This document shows, in pieces, positions 46,991 through 54,937 of a stretch of 54,937 nt of DNA; position 1 is the stretch's first letter; each line of letters starts with the position of its first letter. Location of the stretch: the NCBI GenBank assembly GCA_016282855.1, contig JAEELT010000097.1, forward strand, positions 1 through 54,937, read 5' to 3'. The notes beneath the pieces were generated by a model. That model was not told the DNA's origin, did no database searches, and was given only the letters and a program-made list of their open reading frames with translations. The DNA comes from Clostridiaceae bacterium. GTDB lineage: Bacteria > Bacillota > Clostridia > Oscillospirales > Acutalibacteraceae. The translations under genes were made by a program, and so were the position numbers.

Positions 46991-47848
46991 TCAGTCTTTA
47001 TATTCTGCGGCAAAAGCGGCAAGCACGCCGCTGTCCGCCCCGTAGCTCTGCATTGTGACCGCCCTGCCGTTCACGGCGTTGAAGAGCATCTTCTGCCCGT
47101 TCATGCCGCCTTTGAAAAACACGGTACCCGTAGGGTCCCACTCAAAGCAGTATTCGTTTTTGAGCACTTCATCAACCCACTCTTCGGAAATGAGCCTTTT
47201 GCCGGCGTAAATTCCCCTGTCTCTGTAAAGCATCGGCAGTTTTATCATATCTGATGAGTGGATATAAAGCCCTGTAGCGCCTATGGGGTAACCCATAGGG
47301 CAGTGGCTCCACGCCGCCTCCGCAAAGCCGAGGTCCGCAAGAAGTTTGTCCCAGAGAAAATCATCCAGCTTGGCACCGGTTTTCTCGGTTACGACCCTTG
47401 ACAAAAGATAGTAAGCCGCGTCTGTGTAGATGCGGTCTTCGCCCGGCTCGTAGGCAAGAGGCTCCGAAAACATTTTTCTGAAATGGTCGCGCCCGAAACA
47501 CATTGTGGAATCCGTATCGATATCCATAAATCCAGGGGGGAAGCCCGCCTTGTGCAGCAGAGCGTGCCTGACCGTTGCCTTATGCCAGCGCGGGTCAATA
47601 TCCGCGGGAAGTTTCCCGCCGAAAATATCAGTTATCTTTTCGTCAAGAGACAGCAGCCCCATATCACGCAGAATGCCTATTGCCGTCATTGTGAAAGCTT
47701 TGGCACCCGAATAAATATCCTGGCAGCGGTTTGCAGCCACAAGCTCAACCGTTTCTGTTTCGCCGCCGGGCAGCTGCTCGGAAAGGCGGATAACATTGTC
47801 TCCCCTTTCCTTTATGATTTTTACATATTCATCAAGAAATCTGCTCAT
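46991..47848 (-). CDS. Serine hydrolase, beta-lactamase (class C)/transpeptidase-like family
   Basis: SGAKAFTMTAIGIL (SxxK), HALLHKAGFPPGF, YEPGEDRIYTDAAYYLLSRVV. Confidence 0.85.
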   Translation of the reverse strand: MSRFLDEYVKIIKERGDNVIRLSEQLPGGETETVELVAANRCQDIYSGAKAFTMTAIGILRDMGLLSLDEKITDIFGGKLPADIDPRWHKATVRHALLHKAGFPPGFMDIDTDSTMCFGRDHFRKMFSEPLAYEPGEDRIYTDAAYYLLSRVVTEKTGAKLDDFLWDKLLADLGFAEAAWSHCPMGYPIGATGLYIHSSDMIKLPMLYRDRGIYAGKRLISEEWVDEVLKNEYCFEWDPTGTVFFKGGMNGQKMLFNAVNGRAVTMQSYGADSGVLAAFAAEYKD

Positions 47849-48281
47849 TGATGTATTTCTCCGCTATATCAGCCGCGCACCTGCAAAGCTCAGAGCAGGG
47901 GCGTTTCTTATAAAACTCAGCCGTCCTTTTGTCGGGCACGGGACCTGAGCCCGCCTGCCCGGCAAGAAGCTCACGGCAGATGAAACTGCCGTTTTCCTCT
48001 TTGAATTCACCTATCGCTTTCTGAATGACGGCATATAAACCGGCCTTCGCCTGCCTGTCGCCGGGATCATCCGACGCCCTTAAAAATGATATTGCGGCAG
48101 TCATACCGCTCACCGCTCCGCAGATTTCGCGCATTCTCGCGAAGCCGCCTCCGAAACCCGCCATAAGCTTCAGCGAGGTTTCGCGGTCAAGGCCCGTTCT
48201 GTCCTCAAAAGCGAGAAACACGGCCTGCGAGCAGTTGCAGCCCTGCTCAAAAAGTTCCTTTGCTTTTTCTCCTCTTGTCAA
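47832..48281 (-). CDS. C_GCAxxG_C_C family protein (putative redox-active)
   Basis: GCNCSQAVFLAF...GFGGGFARMREICGAVSGMTAAISFL...CSELCRCAADIAEKYI. Confidence 0.9.
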   Translation of the reverse strand: MTRGEKAKELFEQGCNCSQAVFLAFEDRTGLDRETSLKLMAGFGGGFARMREICGAVSGMTAAISFLRASDDPGDRQAKAGLYAVIQKAIGEFKEENGSFICRELLAGQAGSGPVPDKRTAEFYKKRPCSELCRCAADIAEKYINEQIS

Positions 48282-48291
48282 TTCAACAACC

Positions 48292-49536
48292 TCATTTCAG
48301 TTTGTGGATGAAAAGCCCGCTGAGCAGCTTCGGCTCAAACCAGGTGGATTTGGGAGGCATTATTTCGCCCGCGTCGGCTATGCTCATCAGCTCGTCAACG
48401 GATGTGGGATACATTGAAAAAGCGAGGTCCATATCTGTATTGGCTCTTTTCACAAGCTCGCCGAGGCCTCTGATGCCGCCGACAAAGTCTATGTTTTTGC
48501 TCTTTCTCGGGTCATCAATGCCGAGCACGGGGGCAATAAGATTATTCTGAAGTATTGAAACATCGAGCGAATCGATTACATTGCCGGGGTCGAAAGTGCC
48601 CTCTTTGGCGGTAAGCTTATACCAGTTGTTGCCCATGAGCATGCCGAATGTGTGCACTGCATCCGGAGCGTAAGGCTCCGGCCCGGCCTCTTCAATGTCA
48701 AACTTTTCGGAAATCCTGCGAAGAAGCTCTCCGGGTGAAACGCCCTTGGGCATTTTCGCTACTCTGTTATACGGCATGATTTTAAGCTCGTCAGACGCAA
48801 ACAGCACCGAGAGGAAATAATTGAACTCCTCGCTGCCGTCAAATCCGGGATTCTCCTGCCTGCGCATAAGACCTACTTTAACGGCGGAATTTGCCCTGTG
48901 GTGTCCGTCAGCAATGTAAAGCGCGTCAACGCTCATGAACAGGTCGGAAATCTTTTTTACCGTTTCGTCATCGTCCACTGCCCAGACAGTGCTGCCTATG
49001 CCATCTTCGGTTACGAAATCATAAACAGGCTCATGCGTGCCGGTCCAGCCCGAAATAAGAGCTTTAAGCTCGGGGCGCGGTCTGTGAACAAGAAAAATCG
49101 GGCCGGTGTTCGCGTCGCAGTAGTTCACGTGGTTTATGCGGTCTATTTCCTTGTCGGCACGGGTCAGCTCGTGCTTCTTTATTTTATTTTGATTGTATTC
49201 ATCTATGGATGTGCAGCCGACAAGCCCCGTCTGCACTCTGCCGTCCATAATCTGACGGTAGATGTAGAACATCGGCTTTTCATCCTGTGCGAGTATTCCC
49301 TGCTCCTCGAGCGAGTCAAGTATTTCCCTCGCCTTGAGGTAAACCTGCTCGGAATACTGGTCGGTGCCGCGCGGAAAATTGACCTCGGCTCTGTCTATGC
49401 GCATAAATGAATAAGGCTTGTCCTTAACCATCACATACGCCTCTTCACTGCTCATAACATCATAAGGCAGAGAAGCGACTTTTGAGGCATATTCGGGAAC
49501 GGGCCGTACGGCCCTGAAAGGTCTGAAAACTGACAT
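48292..49536 (-). CDS. DUF1015 family protein
   Basis: VFRPFRAVRPVPEYASKVASLPYDVMSSEEAYVMVKDKPYSFMRIDRAE, YIADGHHRANSA. Confidence 0.9.
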   Translation of the reverse strand: MSVFRPFRAVRPVPEYASKVASLPYDVMSSEEAYVMVKDKPYSFMRIDRAEVNFPRGTDQYSEQVYLKAREILDSLEEQGILAQDEKPMFYIYRQIMDGRVQTGLVGCTSIDEYNQNKIKKHELTRADKEIDRINHVNYCDANTGPIFLVHRPRPELKALISGWTGTHEPVYDFVTEDGIGSTVWAVDDDETVKKISDLFMSVDALYIADGHHRANSAVKVGLMRRQENPGFDGSEEFNYFLSVLFASDELKIMPYNRVAKMPKGVSPGELLRRISEKFDIEEAGPEPYAPDAVHTFGMLMGNNWYKLTAKEGTFDPGNVIDSLDVSILQNNLIAPVLGIDDPRKSKNIDFVGGIRGLGELVKRANTDMDLAFSMYPTSVDELMSIADAGEIMPPKSTWFEPKLLSGLFIHKLK

Positions 49537-49565
49537 GGAGAACCTCCGCAAAAGTGTTTCATTAT

Positions 49566-49595
49566 ATTATAATATTTTATATAACCGTTTGTCAA
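49566..49595 (-). promoter_or_regulatory. Putative promoter of the DUF1015 gene
   Basis: Minus strand TTGACA (49590-49595), 18 bp, TATAAT (49566-49571). Confidence 0.65.
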
Positions 49596-49718
49596 ACAAT
49601 ATCGGAGTTTTTTTGCCGGGATTTGCGAGTAAAATTTCTGCCCGGTATTCGGCGACTCAATCAATATAAAATCCTTATAACTGATTTCCAATTATCAGCC
49701 TTCGCTTTCTTAAAGTAC

Positions 49719-49746
49719 GGAGAGCTGCGGAAATCCGCAGCCCTCC
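49719..49746 (-). terminator. Hairpin downstream of the large secreted protein gene
   Basis: GGAGAGCTGCGGA-AA-TCCGCAGCCCTCC; weak T tract on the minus strand. Confidence 0.5.
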
Positions 49747-49756
49747 AAAGTGTTTG

Positions 49757-52700
49757 TTATGATTGTTTTTTATTGGATACTGACAGGCTTAAAGGCAAAA
49801 GCGTAAATACTGACTTTATCAGAGCAATTATTCTGCGCAAAAAGCCTGAGAATTTTCCGTCTGCAATGCCGTCTGCCGGTTTTTCTTTATTTTCTGCTTC
49901 ATCGGCAGTCTCTTCAGAGGATTTTGCTCCTTTTGTCTGCGCAGCTTTATCGTCTTCAGGCTTAACTTTTATATCTTCCTGAATACCGAAAACAGATTCC
50001 GGAGTGAAATCTTTCGCTTTTACTGCAGATGCTCCGGGCAGAGCACTCATACCGTCGTCTATTATTCCCGGCAAGCTGTCAGTCTGCGCCGCAAAAAACG
50101 CCGGGCCATTGCCCTGCTTGGCGTTTGCCGTGCCGGATACCTGATCGATTTCTGCCTTGTTCTTGTTGCACATAATCAGCAGATTGGCATCGGAGCTTGA
50201 GAACGAGAGTGACTGGTCAACATTGGCCGCCCTGAACATATAAGGCACTCTTTCATCGGATGCCTTGCTCCAGCTGGGTTTCTTGGACTCCTGGATGGCG
50301 ATGTTGGTGTCGCTCGAGGTCACGGAGCCGCTGTTATCAAGGTCACCGTAGATAACCACTCTGAACTGCTCAACGAAGTTTCCGTTTTCGTCAAAAACCT
50401 TGACTATTGTACCTGTACCGACATAAGAGCCCTGGCAGTTGGATATCACACAATCTCCCGAGCCTGTGCTCAGCTGAGCTTTGAGCTCATCCGGGGTGGT
50501 GTACTGATCGATGCCGTAAATAAACCAGGAGTCATATTCGGGCGAATCTTCGGCATAAGTTACATAATCACCATAATCCGTATCGTCTGCGGCAATCAGT
50601 GCAGTTACTCCATACGGCAGTTCAGTTGAATCCGGATTGTTTGTTTCAACCACCGCATTTCCGTTTGAGTCGCGGCGCTCTATCATAATCTTGCTGCTCG
50701 TGTCAGGCATCAGTTTGTCAATTGTGCCGGAAGAAATCTTTTGCCATACTGCATAAAGAATAAGGTCCTCATCACCTATCAAAGCCTTGATGTCTTGACC
50801 AACCTCATACATAGGCTCAGTCGCCTGCTTGTCTGTTGACCAACCGAGGAACACATAGTTCGTTCTCGTGGAAACCGGATTGTAAAGTATAGTTGCAGAA
50901 TCTCCGCTATTATACTTATTAGTATCAACGGGTACGGTTCTGCCGTTATCATTATACTCTACAACCCTGTAATCATAAGTTGCGGTTGTGGCATATGTTG
51001 CTATTATGTCTTTATCCTCATTAGATATAATAACAAAAATATCATAATCGCCGCGTTCAAGTTTCTGCTCAGAATCTGATGCAAAATCAAACACATTGGT
51101 GAAGCCCGAGCCTACCGCGCTCACTCTGACTGATATATTATAACCGGCAAGCATTTGGTAATCTCTGTTTACAGTATATTCAACACCGTAAGTAGCATCA
51201 AGACCGTCTTTCGGCTTGAGATTAAGTGAGATTGTCAGTTCTCCGTCTTGTGAAATGCTGGCATTAACATCATGTTGCTCAAACACAGGATCCTCACTTT
51301 GTTCACCGACATTTATTCTTACATCTGCACTGCGAATATAACACTTCCATCCTTCTACCGTCTCAAGCACTTCAAAATGATAAGTGTGCCCTGCTTCAAA
51401 TAATTGGGGCGCAATGAAGAAAGTGGTATTATGCCATTGATTATCAGTTCCTGTCAGATAATTGCCGCTTCCTATTAAACTTCTGACTGCGGTTGTTGTG
51501 CCTTCTGTTTCATCAACCAGATTTATAACTGCTCTCTCACCGTTATTCTCGTCTATATCGTAAGCCATAATATTCAGAATAACATTCTCACTCGGCGCGC
51601 CGCTGAGCGTGAATGATTTGCCAATCTGAGTCGGCACATCAAATTTGGCAGTGATATCATATATCCCGTTTATCACATCCTTTGTGCAATAGTTATACTC
51701 GGACTCCTTGTAAGCCCACTGATAATGGCTTGTAATATCATACGTATGATCAACATCCACTTTTTCCATGTTCCAGCCGACTATAGTATCTCCGGCTATA
51801 TTATTAATAAAAAGCTTGTAGTTTATTTCGTCGCTGTCAACTGTTAAGGGCTTCTCGTGATGGTTTATCTGTAAGGTAAATTTGCCGGAATCCGTGTCGG
51901 AGTAAAAACCCGATTCCAGATAATAAGTATTATTCATCACCAGTGAGCTCGATATCCAGCAGTCTTTAGGGTACCATTCTTCATTGCGCTTTTTCACGGT
52001 GCCGTCTTCATTGAATATATATCTGTTTTCACCGTTTATGCCGAGATTATTGTAAATATCATAGCTCTTGCTTTCGGTAGGCTTAAATCTGAAATATGCT
52101 CTTATGCCTCCGTTCGCAGCGGTACCATCAACCGCATCCTCCTCTGTAATATCAGTAAACGGCAGCTCTTCAACGTTCAGCGTCCCGGAAATAATGCTTC
52201 CCGGTGCAATATCAACAAGATATTGTTCCTTATTTGAGAACATAAATGACGCATTTACGGATGATGATGCTCTGTAACACTTGCTCAGGTCGCCGTTGCG
52301 TATCTTTATCATATCGGTCTGATTTCTTGCACCGGTCAACATAAGCGCAAGAGGAGCTGTGTCATCGGCATCGACAAGATAGTAAAGATGCTCTTTCGCG
52401 TCGCTTGTTACGGCATTGAAGCTGCCGGCTCCGCCGATTTCAACAGGATTCAGATAATCAAAACTGATATTGTAACTTTCGGCAGCATTAGCAGAGCAAG
52501 AGATAATATATGTCTCGTCTTTTTCAAAGTATACAGGAATATCTATTCCGTAAAAATGATATGAAGAATAACTATAATCCCTACCATATTCCCTGTCATA
52601 AACATAATAATGATTAGTTTTTTCTTCCAGCCAAGTATTATCTTTGCATCTTAAAACTCCTACAAACGATTTGTCGCTGTCATATGAACGAATACGGTAA

Positions 52701-54937
52701 TAGCCGGTTGCTTCGGCCGTATATGAATAATACTCCGATGTTGAACCGCTCGATGCCGAACGCGTTACGATGTGTTTTGTATCTCCGGGGGTTATCTCAT
52801 AAGCGCTCTGAACGGTAAATTTGCTGACCGACGGAGTTCCTCCCAGTGCTTTTATGTAATAAGTCAGCCCTTCTTTGAGGTAATACAGTACATCTCCTGA
52901 TTTATCGGAAACTCGCTCATAATCAGCAATGTGCCCTGCGTTGATACACTTTACACTTATGTCGTTGTAAGCAGATGAATCAAAAGCCTTAAGCCCAAAA
53001 TATCCGTCTTTTTCGGGGGTAAAGGAATAATAACCGTTTTCTCCGTCGTTAAACGGTTTTATATCCCCGTCGTGTATTATCTCGTATTCATGACCGTTTA
53101 TGGAGATTTTAAAAGTTACAGAAGTTGATACGGCAGTAGGTCTTATTCTGAATGAATATGTTGTTCCTTCATCCAGCTCAAAAGCATCTCCATCCGAACA
53201 GTTTCCTTCATACCACGATAAATAATTGTGCCCGTCGTGAGATGTTACTATGATATCTGCCACCGCTCCGTTTGAAAGAGAAATCTTATACTCCTCATCA
53301 TCCGGCGCCGTAAATGAATAATAATGGCAGATGTAATCTCCCTCACCCTGAAACGTAACCGTTTGATCTAATACTATTTCTGTCGGATTATATTTCTCAA
53401 AGTGCAGCTTGAAACTGCCGCCGGTATCATATGTGCCGAACCAGTATTCCTCACCTTCTTCAAGCTCAAAAAACACATCAAAACCCGAAACGGTCTCATC
53501 ATCAATACCAGATTCTGAATACATATTAAAAGTAGACTTGAGCCATAATTCCGAATAATCGGAATTCACTTTATATACATCAAAACAAGGAATGCCTGCG
53601 GATATACTATCCGCGTACACTCTGTAATATCCGGATTCTTCCGGAGTGAAGGAATAGTATGTTTTTAATTGATTATATGTTGAGTTCACTCCGACCGTCT
53701 TGGTGTCTTCCGGCCTGATAGGCGCTGCCGATGATGCTTCATATCTCATATACAAGGTTGAATGAGCTGCGCTGAGTTCAGCCGCGTAGAGCCCGCCTTT
53801 TTCAAGCTTCAGATTTGCGTCGAGCCCGGAGTATTTCAGCGATGACAGTCCTGCAGAATAATCATATCCCTCAACAATACACGACCATCTGTACGGATTC
53901 CCGGTGGCTGAATCGCCGCCGGTGAAATACAAATGACGGCTTTCATTATCAGGAAGTCTGAATGCCGCATATTTTGTGCCCGGTTCAATTTGAGTCGTTC
54001 TGTTCGGCTCGAGTACCTGTGTGGCTATTTCTTTTACCTCAATATCATACTCGCCTGCTTCTCCCCCACGATATCCGAGCCGCAGATATACCTTTTCTCC
54101 TGCATCTAAAAGCAAATCAAAGTAATACGGAGCGCTGGAAAAATATTTGCTATTTCCTGTAGAAAACGAATCATCATAGCAGAATAAAACATCGGGAATA
54201 TAGTCAGAAGTTTCGGTTATTGTAAACCGGTAAACTGACACTTTAGGTGCGCAAAAAGCAACTCTCGCTTTATTGTCGGATCCCTCCCCGAAGGTAACTC
54301 TTTTCGGAACATTAAGAGCATTGATTACAGAATATAAAGACACACCGCATCTGTCACACAAGCCGTCAAAAACATCATCAAAATGCTTGTGGGTAACTGT
54401 AAGCTCGGCAGTAGTATATCTATTCCAATCATTATTAATCCCTATATAATAGGTCCGGTTCCCGATGAGAGAGGCCTCAATTGTGGTTTTTCCCGAAGAG
54501 GAAGAAAGTTTGGTATTAATCGGATTCTTGTCCTCATCATAAAAGCTTGCTTCGACCGTACTTGTCCATGCTATAGAAGCGGAAAAATCCGCGCTTCTGT
54601 CCGGAATAAACTCAACATATCTCATTGTATTTGAGGGCAAATCTATTATTTTGGTTTCGTCCTCGTTAATGCTGTATCTTGTTTCGGCTTGACACACATC
54701 GCAAACGCCGTCGTCATCATCGTCCAGATGTGAATGCATAACTACAAAGGAATAATTACGGTCATAGCTTCCGGCTTCAAGCTTGATAATATAAATTCCG
54801 TTTTCAAGCAGAGAATAAGTATAGGTGCCATTACTGTAACTATAATTAAGAGTTTGTCCGCCTGATGTTTCTAGACCGCTGCTTGAGAACAAATAGTCCC
54901 CGCTGTGTGCAGGTATAAACACTGCCTCATAGTTTTC
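49757..54937 (-). CDS. Very large secreted protein: tandem PPC-like beta domains, InlB-like repeat, dockerin-like module (N-terminus outside window)
   Basis: Open through the right edge; repeated YYSFTPExxGYYR-type motifs; GRTVPVDTNKYNSGDSATILYNPVSTRTNYVFLGWSTD...LILYAVW; GDLDNSGSVTSSDTNIAIQ...AANVDQSLSFSSSDANLLIM. Confidence 0.85.
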   Translation of the reverse strand, partial: ENYEAVFIPAHSGDYLFSSSGLETSGGQTLNYSYSNGTYTYSLLENGIYIIKLEAGSYDRNYSFVVMHSHLDDDDDGVCDVCQAETRYSINEDETKIIDLPSNTMRYVEFIPDRSADFSASIAWTSTVEASFYDEDKNPINTKLSSSSGKTTIEASLIGNRTYYIGINNDWNRYTTAELTVTHKHFDDVFDGLCDRCGVSLYSVINALNVPKRVTFGEGSDNKARVAFCAPKVSVYRFTITETSDYIPDVLFCYDDSFSTGNSKYFSSAPYYFDLLLDAGEKVYLRLGYRGGEAGEYDIEVKEIATQVLEPNRTTQIEPGTKYAAFRLPDNESRHLYFTGGDSATGNPYRWSCIVEGYDYSAGLSSLKYSGLDANLKLEKGGLYAAELSAAHSTLYMRYEASSAAPIRPEDTKTVGVNSTYNQLKTYYSFTPEESGYYRVYADSISAGIPCFDVYKVNSDYSELWLKSTFNMYSESGIDDETVSGFDVFFELEEGEEYWFGTYDTGGSFKLHFEKYNPTEIVLDQTVTFQGEGDYICHYYSFTAPDDEEYKISLSNGAVADIIVTSHDGHNYLSWYEGNCSDGDAFELDEGTTYSFRIRPTAVSTSVTFKISINGHEYEIIHDGDIKPFNDGENGYYSFTPEKDGYFGLKAFDSSAYNDISVKCINAGHIADYERVSDKSGDVLYYLKEGLTYYIKALGGTPSVSKFTVQSAYEITPGDTKHIVTRSASSGSTSEYYSYTAEATGYYRIRSYDSDKSFVGVLRCKDNTWLEEKTNHYYVYDREYGRDYSYSSYHFYGIDIPVYFEKDETYIISCSANAAESYNISFDYLNPVEIGGAGSFNAVTSDAKEHLYYLVDADDTAPLALMLTGARNQTDMIKIRNGDLSKCYRASSSVNASFMFSNKEQYLVDIAPGSIISGTLNVEELPFTDITEEDAVDGTAANGGIRAYFRFKPTESKSYDIYNNLGINGENRYIFNEDGTVKKRNEEWYPKDCWISSSLVMNNTYYLESGFYSDTDSGKFTLQINHHEKPLTVDSDEINYKLFINNIAGDTIVGWNMEKVDVDHTYDITSHYQWAYKESEYNYCTKDVINGIYDITAKFDVPTQIGKSFTLSGAPSENVILNIMAYDIDENNGERAVINLVDETEGTTTAVRSLIGSGNYLTGTDNQWHNTTFFIAPQLFEAGHTYHFEVLETVEGWKCYIRSADVRINVGEQSEDPVFEQHDVNASISQDGELTISLNLKPKDGLDATYGVEYTVNRDYQMLAGYNISVRVSAVGSGFTNVFDFASDSEQKLERGDYDIFVIISNEDKDIIATYATTATYDYRVVEYNDNGRTVPVDTNKYNSGDSATILYNPVSTRTNYVFLGWSTDKQATEPMYEVGQDIKALIGDEDLILYAVWQKISSGTIDKLMPDTSSKIMIERRDSNGNAVVETNNPDSTELPYGVTALIAADDTDYGDYVTYAEDSPEYDSWFIYGIDQYTTPDELKAQLSTGSGDCVISNCQGSYVGTGTIVKVFDENGNFVEQFRVVIYGDLDNSGSVTSSDTNIAIQESKKPSWSKASDERVPYMFRAANVDQSLSFSSSDANLLIMCNKNKAEIDQVSGTANAKQGNGPAFFAAQTDSLPGIIDDGMSALPGASAVKAKDFTPESVFGIQEDIKVKPEDDKAAQTKGAKSSEETADEAENKEKPADGIADGKFSGFLRRIIALIKSVFTLLPLSLSVSNKKQS

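Overview
The window is ordinary-looking Firmicutes chromosome, probably a gut Clostridia/Oscillospiraceae-type genome (inferred from gene content, not proven). I see no tRNA, rRNA, CRISPR array, transposase or prophage. From left to right: the 3' end of gap (GAPDH); an RsuA-type pseudouridine synthase; greA; lysS; a teichoic-acid-like poly(polyol-phosphate) export cluster (GT2, GT2, TagG-like, TagH-like, TarI-like, TarJ-like, GT2, two TagF/TagB-like transferases); a diacylglycerol-kinase-family lipid kinase; a complete Rnf operon (apbE, NusG-II protein, Gx transporter, rnfCDGEAB); an iron-dependent alcohol dehydrogenase; a secreted InlB-like repeat protein; apgM; a tiny membrane protein resembling a sortase substrate; phosphoglucomutase; a secreted metallophosphoesterase; nifS/iscS-thiI-cinA; two class B-like sortases; a SpoIID-domain protein; a TetR regulator divergent from a fused MacB-like ABC transporter; a NodB deacetylase with SH3b domain; a GH5-like protein; an orphan oligopeptide-type binding lipoprotein; topB; a beta-lactamase-fold protein; a C_GCAxxG_C_C protein; a DUF1015 protein; and a very large secreted multi-repeat protein with a dockerin-like module, cut by the right edge. 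The best candidate for something undescribed is the cinA - sortase - sortase - SpoIID locus (about 30.1-36.5 kb). Its SpoIID domain looks circularly permuted, with the GHGxGMSQ module ahead of the EALKAQA module. That protein's large cytosolic N-terminal half looks by eye like a degenerate CinA. The second sortase has a ~300-residue acidic disordered cytosolic tail, and both sortases share a C-terminal WYNxxKxTNPY...RW tail. A ~95-aa protein elsewhere in the window has the layout of a minimal PxTG sortase substrate. All family calls were made by eye from motifs; no database search was run.
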